Assembly (NCBI RefSeq): GCF_002154695.1 | Contig: NZ_MTAV01000158.1 | Location: 1 to 57,861 of the forward strand | Length of the DNA: 57,861 nt | DNA from: Nostoc sp. T09 | GTDB taxonomy: Bacteria; Cyanobacteriota; Cyanobacteriia; Cyanobacteriales; Nostocaceae | Direction: 5' to 3' | Shown here: positions 25,944-33,987 of the stretch, piece by piece | How positions within the stretch are numbered: the first letter of the stretch is position 1 | Layout of the letters: every line of letters begins with the position of its first letter | Program-made: the position numbers and the translations under genes | Notes under the pieces: generated by a model | What the model was told of the DNA's origin: nothing | Database searches by the model: none | What the model saw: only the letters and a program-made list of their open reading frames with translations

Positions 25944-27700
25944 TACATATACCAATAGATTCTAGCATCACTACTTTGGTGGATCTCTTGGAGTATAGAG
26001 CAACCCATCAGCCGCAGCAAACAGCTTATACTTTCCTTGCAGATGGGATTACCGAAGATAGCAGCTTGACTTATAGGGAATTACATCAAAAAGCGCAGGC
26101 GATCGCAGCATATTTGCAAAGCCAAAAAGCTTATCAAGAAAGAGTTTTATTACTTTATCCGCCTGGATTAGATTTTGCTGCTGCTTTTTTTGGCTGTTTG
26201 TATGCAGGCGCAGTTGCGGTTCCGGCTTATCCCCCCCGTCCCAATCAATCTATTTCACGACTACAAGCGATCGCGGCTAATGCCCAAGCTAAGATTGCAC
26301 TTACCACTCAAGCAGTTTTAGCCCATGTCCAGCCACAGTTACAGGAGTTTGCCGATTTGCGATCGCTACAATGGCAAGCTACCGATAATCTAGATTGCAA
26401 CTGTGATTGGCAAAGAGTCAAAGTCAGTAGTGATACCCTCGCTTTCTTACAATACACTTCCGGCTCCACCTCGACACCAAAAGGTGTAATGATTAGCCAC
26501 GCTAATTTACTGCACAATTCCTCTTTAATTTATCAATCATTTCAGCATTCTCCCAATAGCCGGGGTGTAATTTGGCTACCTGCTTACCATGACATGGGCT
26601 TGATTGGCGGAGTTTTACAACCACTTTACGGTGGTTTTCCCGTGTTTCTGATGCCGCCGATGATATTCTTACAAAAGCCTTTTTACTGGTTACAAGCAAT
26701 TTCGCGTTATCAAGCAACTACCAGTGGCGGCCCCAACTTTGCTTATGATTTATGTGTGCGTAAAATTACCCCAGAACAACGCGCCACTCTCGATTTGAGT
26801 AGTTGGGAAGTGGCTTTTAATGGTGCGGAACCTGTGCGCGCAGAAACAATGGAGCAGTTTGCTACTCTATTTGCACCTTGTGGTTTCCGTCGTGAAGCAT
26901 TTTATCCCTGCTACGGGATGGCAGAAACTACCTTGATAATTGCTGGGGGAGATAAAAATGCTTTACCAATTGTGGAAAAGGTAGAGGAAAACGCCTTAAA
27001 GCAGCATCAAGTTATTCCTAGCAACAATCATCTTGATAGCCAAAATCTTGTTAGTTGTGGTCAAACTTTATCAAATCTGCAAGTTGTCATTGTTAATCCA
27101 GAAACTTTAACTCAATGTTCACCCAATGAAGTAGGGGAAATTTGGGTGTCAGGTGCTAGTGTCGCTCAAGGATACTGGAATAATCCGCAAGCAACGAAGG
27201 AATATTTCCAAGCATACTTAACAGATAGCCAACAAGGGCCATTTTTAAGGACAGGAGATTTAGGCTTTTTACATCAAGGTGAACTATTCGTTACAGGCCG
27301 TCTCAAAGATTTAATCATTATTCGGGGACGCAACTATTACCCCCACGATATCGAATTAACAGTTGCTCAAGCTCACCCATCCCTGAGACTTGGCGGTGGT
27401 GCAGCTTTTACCATTGAACGCCAAGATGGAGCGCGATTGGTAATTGTGCAAGAAGTTGAGCGACAATACCTGCGCCACCTTAACGTTGCAGAAGTGGTGG
27501 GGAAAATTCGGCAAGCTGTTTTACAGCAGCATGAGTTACAGATTCATACTGTAGCGTTGATTAAAACAGCGACTCTTCCCAAAACTTCTAGTGGTAAAAT
27601 CCAGCGCTATGCTTGCCGAGAGCAGTTTTTAGCTCAGAAATTAGAGATTTTGCCAAGTTTAGAGCAGAGTCAAAGCGTGAACCATCTTTTATCTGCATAA
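25940..27700 (+). CDS. fatty acyl-AMP ligase (FAAL)
   Basis: A 586-residue adenylate-forming enzyme that activates a fatty acid as acyl-AMP for loading onto an acyl carrier protein. Motifs in order: YTSGSTSTPKGVMISH (about 171-186), a GPNFAYDLC block, YGMAETTL (about 327-334), TGDLGF, GRLKDLIIIRGRNYYPHDIE (about 454-473) and the C-terminal lysine region KTSSGKIQR. The GRNYYPHDIE string and length match the FAAL group rather than CoA ligases. It overlaps the COQ4-like gene by 4 bp and is followed by a desaturase. The acceptor is probably the ACP at 29463. Confidence 0.95.
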   Translation: MIHIPIDSSITTLVDLLEYRATHQPQQTAYTFLADGITEDSSLTYRELHQKAQAIAAYLQSQKAYQERVLLLYPPGLDFAAAFFGCLYAGAVAVPAYPPRPNQSISRLQAIAANAQAKIALTTQAVLAHVQPQLQEFADLRSLQWQATDNLDCNCDWQRVKVSSDTLAFLQYTSGSTSTPKGVMISHANLLHNSSLIYQSFQHSPNSRGVIWLPAYHDMGLIGGVLQPLYGGFPVFLMPPMIFLQKPFYWLQAISRYQATTSGGPNFAYDLCVRKITPEQRATLDLSSWEVAFNGAEPVRAETMEQFATLFAPCGFRREAFYPCYGMAETTLIIAGGDKNALPIVEKVEENALKQHQVIPSNNHLDSQNLVSCGQTLSNLQVVIVNPETLTQCSPNEVGEIWVSGASVAQGYWNNPQATKEYFQAYLTDSQQGPFLRTGDLGFLHQGELFVTGRLKDLIIIRGRNYYPHDIELTVAQAHPSLRLGGGAAFTIERQDGARLVIVQEVERQYLRHLNVAEVVGKIRQAVLQQHELQIHTVALIKTATLPKTSSGKIQRYACREQFLAQKLEILPSLEQSQSVNHLLSA

Positions 27701-27726
27701 TCGCATCAGTTATTAAAGTTTGGAAT

Positions 27727-28686
27727 ATGGAAACTAGTGCTAGCGTTGAATCCGCATCAATTAGTCGTGCTACTGAGCTATTAAAAAAGAAAACGATGAG
27801 CAACAGCTACATTAGGTTGTTGCAAAAGCGCCATTTTTTATTGTGTGATGTTCTACCTTTTGTTGGGTTTATTGTAGCGATCGCCTGTTTATGGGGCAAG
27901 CCCATCAGTGTAGTTGATATCGCTGTTTTTCTGGGGATGTGGTTTCTCACATCTGTAGGAATTACCGTTGGCTATCACCGCTACTTTACCCACCGCGCTT
28001 TTCAAGCACACCCAGTTATCCGCATTCTGCTAGTAATTCTTGGTTCCACGGGTGCAGAAGGCCCTGTTCTTTCTTGGGTTGCTAACCACAGACACCATCA
28101 TCGCTATAGTGATGAGATTGGGGATACCCATTCTCCTCATTTACATGGTACAGGTTGGAGAAATCAGCTTTATGGATTTTGGCACGCTCATTTGTGGTGG
28201 AAGATTGGCTACGATTACCCCAACCCACTTTACTATGCACCGGAACTGCTGCGTGACAAAACAATTTGCAAGCTTAACCAACTGTATTTTGTCTGGGTAA
28301 TTTTGGGGCTGGTTTTCCCTGCGGTTGTAGCGTTAAGTCTCACAGGAACTTGGAGTGGTGCTTGGCATGGTTTTTTGTGGGGTGGAGTTATTCGCTTATA
28401 TTTAGGACAGCAAGCGACTTGGTGCATTAACTCTATTTGTCATCTCTGCGGTACTCGTGCTTTTGATACTAAAGAAAAAAGTACAAATAATCTTTGGTTG
28501 GCTGTGCCTACTTTTGGCGAATCTTGGCACAACAATCATCACGCTTTTCAAAACTCAGCCAAGTTTGGGCTGAAATGGTGGCAAATTGATATTGGCTATT
28601 GGGTAATTGCGAGCTTGCAAAGTCTGGGTTTAGCGTGGGATGTGAATCAACCTACACCTGAAATGATTCAATCAAAAAGCGTGTGA
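27727..28686 (+). CDS. membrane acyl desaturase (delta-9 type family)
   Basis: About 319 residues from the ATG at 27727; a second ATG at 27796 gives 296 residues and is equally possible. The three histidine boxes of the di-iron membrane desaturases are intact: HRYFTH (H-x4-H), HRHHH and SWHNNHH. There are four predicted membrane helices. The family desaturates fatty acyl-CoA or acyl-ACP and needs ferredoxin. Being 26 bp after the FAAL and near a lone ACP, it probably acts on an ACP-bound chain, as JamB does in the known FAAL-desaturase-ACP set JamA-B-C. A double or triple bond cannot be told apart from sequence. Confidence 0.93.
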   Translation: METSASVESASISRATELLKKKTMSNSYIRLLQKRHFLLCDVLPFVGFIVAIACLWGKPISVVDIAVFLGMWFLTSVGITVGYHRYFTHRAFQAHPVIRILLVILGSTGAEGPVLSWVANHRHHHRYSDEIGDTHSPHLHGTGWRNQLYGFWHAHLWWKIGYDYPNPLYYAPELLRDKTICKLNQLYFVWVILGLVFPAVVALSLTGTWSGAWHGFLWGGVIRLYLGQQATWCINSICHLCGTRAFDTKEKSTNNLWLAVPTFGESWHNNHHAFQNSAKFGLKWWQIDIGYWVIASLQSLGLAWDVNQPTPEMIQSKSV

Positions 28687-28741
28687 ACTGACAAGTCAGC
28701 GCTTGCGCGATCGCAGATAAATAGCTCACTTTATTGGATGC

Positions 28742-29299
28742 CTAATCATAACCGAGAAACCATAGTGCCCCAACTCGCGTTGATGAAATCAATATCACTC
28801 CTTCATCCCAGCAATTGCCGACTTTGAATACAGAAAAACTTGTTGCTTCTGAATATGGAAAGTTTGTGCGCCACTTCACATTTGCTAAGAAATGAGAGGG
28901 TTCTCCAATGCATTGGAATAATCTTTGCGTAAATTTGAGCGCTTGCTGAATGTTATCGAAGATAGGAGGTTCTCCCATAGCACCTTGAGTTAGTAATTTC
29001 ACTATTATCCCCTCAGCCTCTTGAAAGCTTAATCTATTCCAAGGTTGGGTTAAATAATTCCCAGATAAATAACGGCTATAAGGTTCACTGAGGCTATCAA
29101 AAAACAATCTAGCAAGGGCAAATGGATCTAATACTTCGTGCGAACTCGTATTTGTTCTTATGTCTCTCATGATTAAGAATGCTGTACCAAGCTCCAAAGT
29201 GTCATCAGCATACGTTGCCTCGTTGTCAATCACTTGTTGAAGCTGGAGGCATTCTTCAGATAAGCATGGATGAAACTCAAGTTGATGCATTGAACTCAT
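28742..29299 (-). CDS. hypothetical protein on the opposite strand within the acyl locus
   Basis: A 185-residue protein not recognised. It is mixed alpha/beta with no membrane helix. Notable strings are LGTAFLIMRD, GNYLTQPWNRLSFQEAEGIIVKL and a C-terminal GVILISSTRVGALWFLGYD. It ends 56 bp after the desaturase and runs opposite to all the genes around it, splitting the FAAL-desaturase pair from the ACP. It may be a later insertion or have its own role. No function can be assigned. Confidence 0.65.
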   Translation of the reverse strand: MSSMHQLEFHPCLSEECLQLQQVIDNEATYADDTLELGTAFLIMRDIRTNTSSHEVLDPFALARLFFDSLSEPYSRYLSGNYLTQPWNRLSFQEAEGIIVKLLTQGAMGEPPIFDNIQQALKFTQRLFQCIGEPSHFLANVKWRTNFPYSEATSFSVFKVGNCWDEGVILISSTRVGALWFLGYD

Positions 29300-29382
29300 C
29301 TTAAATTCAGCAATTTAACGGTACAGTATTCTAACCCTTTCAACCCTGAAGATAAAATTTTTTCAGCTATACTTAGTATTTT

Positions 29383-29403
29383 TCTCCCCTAGTTCTCCCC
29401 GAT
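29383..29403 (+). repeat. 21-bp dispersed repeat, copy 4
   Basis: Exact copy of the 25136 element, 60 bp upstream of the ACP start. All exact copies lie in 5' intergenic regions of the 22-30 kb block. Confidence 0.85.
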
Positions 29404-29462
29404 TTATCTTTAATCTCTAAATTATCAAAGCAATCCTACTGATATTCAATAAGGTTTTCAAG

Positions 29463-29774
29463 ATGGAAATTACCAGCACTATCACCAATAATTCCTTAAA
29501 CTCTCAAAAAAATACTCTGAATGCAGAGATGATTCAAGAATCGATAGTTGCTTTCATTGCCGAACTTTTAGAAGTTGAGCCACATCAAGTTAATGTTAAA
29601 GCTCGTTTTAATGAATACGGTTTAGATTCATTGTCATCAGTCAGTTTGATTTCTCATTTAGAAAGTTTAATCGGAGAGGATTTATCACCTACTTTATTAT
29701 ATGACTTGCCTAGCATTGAAGTTTTGTCACAACGTTTAGCATCTGGCATAACAAAACTCCAAATTGCTCTCTAG
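29463..29774 (+). CDS. acyl carrier protein
   Basis: A 103-residue protein with a disordered N-terminal 20 residues and an ACP fold. The phosphopantetheine site is Ser56 in NEYGLDSLSSV. It differs from housekeeping AcpP in its N-terminal extension and the G-L-D-S-L context typical of PKS- and FAAL-linked carriers. It would hold the fatty chain delivered by the FAAL at 25940. It is followed 43 bp later by a methyltransferase. Confidence 0.92.
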   Translation: MEITSTITNNSLNSQKNTLNAEMIQESIVAFIAELLEVEPHQVNVKARFNEYGLDSLSSVSLISHLESLIGEDLSPTLLYDLPSIEVLSQRLASGITKLQIAL

Positions 29775-29817
29775 TTTGTCTACAAATATCAATTAATTAT
29801 AAATAGCAACAAACATC

Positions 29818-30702
29818 ATGACTACTGCAAAAACTTTGACACCTGGCGCTTCGCATCAAGCAATACAACACCATTACGATGTCGGTAATGATTTTTATCA
29901 ACTTTGGCTAGATAGTACTATGACTTATTCTTGCGCTATCTGGGAAGAAGGCGAACCAGAAGAAGCGCTAGAATTAGCTCAAATTAGAAAAGTTGATTTT
30001 CATATCAATCAAGCCAAAGCAAAAAATGCTAAGCGTGTTTTAGATATAGGTTGTGGTTGGGGAACAGTACTCAAACGTTTAGTAGATGTGCATGGAGTTG
30101 AGCAAGCTGTAGGACTGACATTAAGTGAAGCTCAAAAAGATTGGATTTCTGCTAACAACCATCCTCAAATTGAGGTTAATCTAGAAAGCTGGTTAAACTA
30201 TTCACCAACACAGCCTTTTGATGCAATTATTTCTATTGGTGCTTTTGAACATTTTGTCAAGCCAGAATTATCCAGCAATGAAAAAATTGATGTTTATCGT
30301 ACCTTCTTTAATCGCTGTCATGAATGGTTAAATCCAGGCGGTTCGATGTCTATTCAAACTATTGCCTATGGTAAAAGAAAACCAGAAGAGGTACAAAAAA
30401 CTTTAGGCGCTCAGTTTGCCAATCAAGAAATATTTCCCGAATCTGATTCCCCGCGACTCACAGAAATTACCGCCGCCGCAGAAGGTATTTTTGAAGTAAT
30501 TACAGTTCGCAACGATCGCCTAGATTATGTCCGCACTCTCCAAGCATGGTTAACTAACTTAAGAAGCAAGCGTACAGAAGTTATCAATTTGGTTGGCAAA
30601 ACTGTTTTTGAGCGCTACGAACGTTATCTATATCTGGCACTTCTTGGGTTTTTAACTGGAGATTTACTACTTTTACGGTTAACTTTTCGTCGCATTGATT
30701 AA
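29818..30702 (+). CDS. CFA-type SAM-dependent methyltransferase
   Basis: A 294-residue enzyme of the cyclopropane-fatty-acid/mycolic-acid cyclopropane synthase group. The start HQAIQHHYDVGNDFYQLWLD is the family signature. SAM motif I is VLDIGCGWGTVL (about 74-85), followed by GLTLSEAQ and the active-site string SIGAFEHF with the conserved Glu. The usual ending carrying LHxIG is altered to SIQTIAYG, so the reaction could be cyclopropanation or C-methylation of the double bond made by the desaturase. The order desaturase, ACP, methyltransferase fits sequential chain modification. Confidence 0.9.
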   Translation: MTTAKTLTPGASHQAIQHHYDVGNDFYQLWLDSTMTYSCAIWEEGEPEEALELAQIRKVDFHINQAKAKNAKRVLDIGCGWGTVLKRLVDVHGVEQAVGLTLSEAQKDWISANNHPQIEVNLESWLNYSPTQPFDAIISIGAFEHFVKPELSSNEKIDVYRTFFNRCHEWLNPGGSMSIQTIAYGKRKPEEVQKTLGAQFANQEIFPESDSPRLTEITAAAEGIFEVITVRNDRLDYVRTLQAWLTNLRSKRTEVINLVGKTVFERYERYLYLALLGFLTGDLLLLRLTFRRID

Positions 30703-30711
30703 AACATCTAG

Positions 30712-30805
30712 ATTGTCATTTGTCATTGGTCATTGGTCTTTTGTAATTACAAACGATTATTGATGGGTATTCCCTTCTGCCTCCTGCCTTCTGCCTTATT
30801 AATAA
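30712..30805. repeat. heptamer-type tandem repeats (TCATTTG/TCATTGG and TGCCTTC)
   Basis: Two short blocks, TTGTCATTTGTCATTGGTC and CTGCCTCCTGCCTTCTGCC, lie between the methyltransferase and the lipocalin-like gene. The start at 30807 follows the repeats directly, without a clear ribosome-binding site. Confidence 0.6.
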
Positions 30806-30806
30806 A

Positions 30807-31292
30807 ATGTTCAACAAAATGCAAAATAATCTGGTAGGTACTTGGAAACTTCTTAGCTGTGAAACTAGAACTGCAAATGGGCAAGTTTTTTATCCTTTAG
30901 GAGACAACCCCAGTGGCTACATTATTTATACAGAAAATGGTTACGTTTCAGTAGCCATGATGAGAGCGAATCGTCCTCAATTTCAAGCAGGAGATATTGC
31001 TGCCGGCACTGTTGAAGAAAAAGTGGCTGCTGCTGACAGTTACATTTCTTATTGTGGAACTTATGAAATTCAAGACAATCAAGTTATTCATCATGTGGAA
31101 GTGAGTTTTTTCCCGAACTGGGTAGGTGTAAATCAAGTCCGCTTTGTTAAATTAAATGGCGATATACTGAATTTAAGTACACCTCCTATGCTCGTCAACG
31201 GCATTGAAATTGTTGGTAGCTTAATTTGGCAACGTGTAGGTAACATAAAGCCAGAAAAAGAATTACTTACCTCCCATGCCACAGTACATTGA
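30807..31292 (+). CDS. lipocalin-like domain protein
   Basis: A 161-residue beta-rich protein. LVGTWKLLSCETR...G-Y-I-I-Y-T-E-N-G-Y-V-S-V is the signature of the lipocalin-like (PF13924) family, often found in polyketide and fatty-acyl clusters, where it may bind or cyclise the product. No signal peptide. The 3' end overlaps the next gene by 17 bp, so the two are co-translated. A second ATG five codons in is possible. Confidence 0.85.
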   Translation: MFNKMQNNLVGTWKLLSCETRTANGQVFYPLGDNPSGYIIYTENGYVSVAMMRANRPQFQAGDIAAGTVEEKVAAADSYISYCGTYEIQDNQVIHHVEVSFFPNWVGVNQVRFVKLNGDILNLSTPPMLVNGIEIVGSLIWQRVGNIKPEKELLTSHATVH

Positions 31293-32151
31293 AGTTGGCG
31301 AACATCGATTAATAGCATTAGGCGCAAATCAAAATCAACTAGGAATACCAATTATTTTTCTGCATGGAATAACGCTGTCTGCTAACTTTTGGACACCCAA
31401 TTTACCACCTATAGTTAGAGAAAATCTACCTTGGTATTCCCTCAGTTTACCTGGTCATTATCCAGACTTCTATCAACCTGAGTTATTAACAGCAGATATG
31501 CTAGCCGACATCCTCATGAGTGCAATTCAGAAGTTGGTAGGTAAGCAACCAGTTGCTTTAGTTGGCTACTCAACAGGTGGGTTTGCTGCTTTAAACCTCG
31601 CGGCTCATTTTCCCAACCAAATCAAAGGTATTTTCTGCATTTCTGGTTTTTCTCAAGGACAATGGCAAGGTTTATTGGGATGGTTGCAAAGACTATCGCA
31701 AAGCGGTGCAATGGGTAAGTTACTTTGTAAAATCCTCTGCAAAGCGTTCATGCTCAATCAAGCCTTCTACAAGTTAGGGTGTAGTATGAACGCAGGCGAT
31801 CGCCAAGCTTATTGGAATGCACCTACTCTACAAACAACAGTTGACGCAGTGTATCCAGATGTCATCAAACACAATCTCAACAATCTTGTTGACTTATTTG
31901 ATTGGTTTGCAAATATGGATATTAGCCATCTGCTATCCAAAATTCAAGTCCCTACGCTGATTTTGAGTGGCGATCGCGATCCAATTATCCCTCTTACACA
32001 AGCAAAATTCATTGCTAGCCAAATTCCTGACGCTGAACTAATTGTATTGCAGGGTATGGGTCATATGTTTTTTGCCGAGCGATCGCCTGCTTACCAAAAT
32101 CTTTTGACAAGTTGGATAATAGAAAAAAAGCTATATATTCCTAAGCAATAA
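31276..32151 (+). CDS. alpha/beta hydrolase
   Basis: A 291-residue hydrolase. An oxyanion loop FLHGITLSANFW lies near residue 30, the nucleophile Ser is in GYSTGG (about 100), the acid Asp in SGDRDPII (about 235) and the His in GMGHMFF (about 263). In this locus it could release the modified acyl chain from ACP as a free acid or ester, which is inferred. It overlaps the lipocalin-like gene. Confidence 0.9.
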   Translation: MPQYIEVGEHRLIALGANQNQLGIPIIFLHGITLSANFWTPNLPPIVRENLPWYSLSLPGHYPDFYQPELLTADMLADILMSAIQKLVGKQPVALVGYSTGGFAALNLAAHFPNQIKGIFCISGFSQGQWQGLLGWLQRLSQSGAMGKLLCKILCKAFMLNQAFYKLGCSMNAGDRQAYWNAPTLQTTVDAVYPDVIKHNLNNLVDLFDWFANMDISHLLSKIQVPTLILSGDRDPIIPLTQAKFIASQIPDAELIVLQGMGHMFFAERSPAYQNLLTSWIIEKKLYIPKQ

Positions 32152-32185
32152 CTATTTATCTCAAATCGCTTTCATAGGTCGTATT

Positions 32186-32280
32186 TTTTACGAACCGCAG
32201 AGTACGCAGAGAGAAGTTGCGTGCGCGGGTTCCCCGCGTTGAGCAAACTTCGGGAGAACGCAGAGAGAGAAAAGTTTAAT
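32186..32280. repeat. nested dispersed repeats
   Basis: An outer GAACCGCAGAGTACGCAGAG-type repeat is interrupted by a second palindromic repeat, TTGCGTGCGCGGGTTCCCCG and following GTTGAGCAAACTT. It then resumes with AACGCAGAGAGAG. The nesting shows two rounds of insertion. Confidence 0.65.
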
Positions 32281-32304
32281 AAAAAATTTTGAGGATTTAA
32301 TATT

Positions 32305-33666
32305 ATGACTATCGATCGTGTTTGTATTATTGGTGCTGGTTCATCTGGAATTGCTGCTGCTAAAATTTTGCATGAGCGCGGAATAGCCTTTGACTGCTTT
32401 GAAAAAGGTTCTGGGATTGGTGGTAACTGGCGCTACATGAATGATAACGGGATGTCTTCAGCTTATAAATCCTTGCATATCAATTCATCTAAGGGACAGA
32501 TGTCCTATTCTGATTTTCCCATGCCGGAGGACTACCCGCAGTATGCCAATCATAGCCAGGTTCTCAAATATTTCGAGTCTTATGTTGACCATTTTGGATT
32601 TCGAGACAAAATTACTTTCAACACAGAAGTTTTCCGTGTCTCGCCAGTTGGCGATGGTACTTACGATGTCACTATCAAAAATGCCAACGGGGAACGAACC
32701 CAGCGCTATGGCGCAGTAATCGTTGCCAATGGTCATCACTGGTGCCCAAATTTGCCTAAATTTCCTGGAGAATTCACGGGGAAAACAATGCACACCCATG
32801 ACTATAAAACTCCAGAAGGGATGGATGACAAAAATATCTTAGTTGTTGGTGTTGGTAACTCAGCCTGTGATATCGCCTGTGAGACTTCACGGGTGGCGAA
32901 TCAAACTTATCTCTCCACTCGTCGCAGTGCTTATGTTTTACCAAAGTACATTTTAGGCAGAACTCTTGATAGTTATCTCACACCTTTGTTTTTTGCGTTG
33001 CCATTACCTTTACGGCGATTATATGGTCAAATCCTTTTGTATCTAGCTCGCGGCTCTCAAACTGCCTATGGTTTCCCCAATCCTACCCATAAGTTCTTGG
33101 GCGAACATCCAACCATCTCCTCAGAATTACTGAATTTTGTTGGTTACGGTAGAGTAAAAATTAAACCAAACATCAAAGAACTTGCAGGCGATCGCGTAAT
33201 ATTTGAAGATGGTACAGAACTGCCAATAGATATCATTATTTACGGTACGGGTTATAAAATTGCTTTTCCGTTTTTTGAAAAGGACTTCATTAATCCCCAA
33301 GACAATGAATTTCCCCTGTACAAGCGAGTTGCACACCCAGAACATCCAAATCTTTACTTTATTGGTCTTTTGCAACCCATAGGTGCAATTATGCCTTTAG
33401 CTGAGTGGCAATCTAAGTGGATCGCTGAAGTCATAGCCGGAAACATCAGTTTACCTAGTAAAGAAGCGATGTTACGGCATATAGAAAAAGCACAAATACT
33501 GATGCAAAAACAGTATGTCAATTCCAAGCGACATACAATGCAGGTAGATTTTTGCCCTTACATTGATGAAATTAAACAAGAGATGAGAAGGGGACGCAAA
33601 CGCAGACATAATAATTTACGTTCTCTGTTGTCTGGCGATCGCAGTGTAGCAGCACGAATGGCATGA
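32305..33666 (+). CDS. FMO-type flavin-containing monooxygenase
   Basis: A 453-residue NAD(P)H- and FAD-dependent monooxygenase. The FAD fingerprint is GAGSSG at 10-15. The family motif F-x-G-x3-H-x3-Y reads exactly as FTGKTMHTHDY near residues 156-166, and the NADPH fingerprint GVGNSA follows. These enzymes oxygenate N or S atoms or carry out Baeyer-Villiger oxidation. It closes the fatty-acyl locus and may oxidise the chain or a head group. A strong GAGG ribosome-binding site precedes the ATG. The tail (RRGRKRRHNNLR) is unusually basic. Confidence 0.92.
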   Translation: MTIDRVCIIGAGSSGIAAAKILHERGIAFDCFEKGSGIGGNWRYMNDNGMSSAYKSLHINSSKGQMSYSDFPMPEDYPQYANHSQVLKYFESYVDHFGFRDKITFNTEVFRVSPVGDGTYDVTIKNANGERTQRYGAVIVANGHHWCPNLPKFPGEFTGKTMHTHDYKTPEGMDDKNILVVGVGNSACDIACETSRVANQTYLSTRRSAYVLPKYILGRTLDSYLTPLFFALPLPLRRLYGQILLYLARGSQTAYGFPNPTHKFLGEHPTISSELLNFVGYGRVKIKPNIKELAGDRVIFEDGTELPIDIIIYGTGYKIAFPFFEKDFINPQDNEFPLYKRVAHPEHPNLYFIGLLQPIGAIMPLAEWQSKWIAEVIAGNISLPSKEAMLRHIEKAQILMQKQYVNSKRHTMQVDFCPYIDEIKQEMRRGRKRRHNNLRSLLSGDRSVAARMA

Positions 33667-33987
33667 TATCATGTCCGGTTGAACACTTGAGATTGCTTCC
33701 CTACGGGAACGCTCCACTCGCGGTGGACATATCGCAACTAATTTAGCGGATATGGTATGAGAGTTAGTTTTTAAATTTTACTTACTTCAGCAAAATTTGC
33801 TACCTAGAACCCCGACTTCTTTAAGTTGGGGATTTAATGCAGTGTAACGCACCGCTATACATAAAACTACAAGCGATCGCCAAAGCTTTAAAGTACAAAA
33901 TAACCAATAGATATTATTATTGACGATACAACTCATAGGTGCATCGAAAGAAAAGATACTAACTCAAGTTATTTGAAGAATAGTTGA
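33667..33987 (+). other. intergenic region with dispersed repeats
   Basis: No gene was found. It contains a TTCCCTACGGGAACGCTCC / ACTCGCGGTGGACATATCGC small repeat near 33697-33733 and a HIP1 site at 33873-33880, then AT-rich sequence leading to the regulator gene. Confidence 0.5.
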
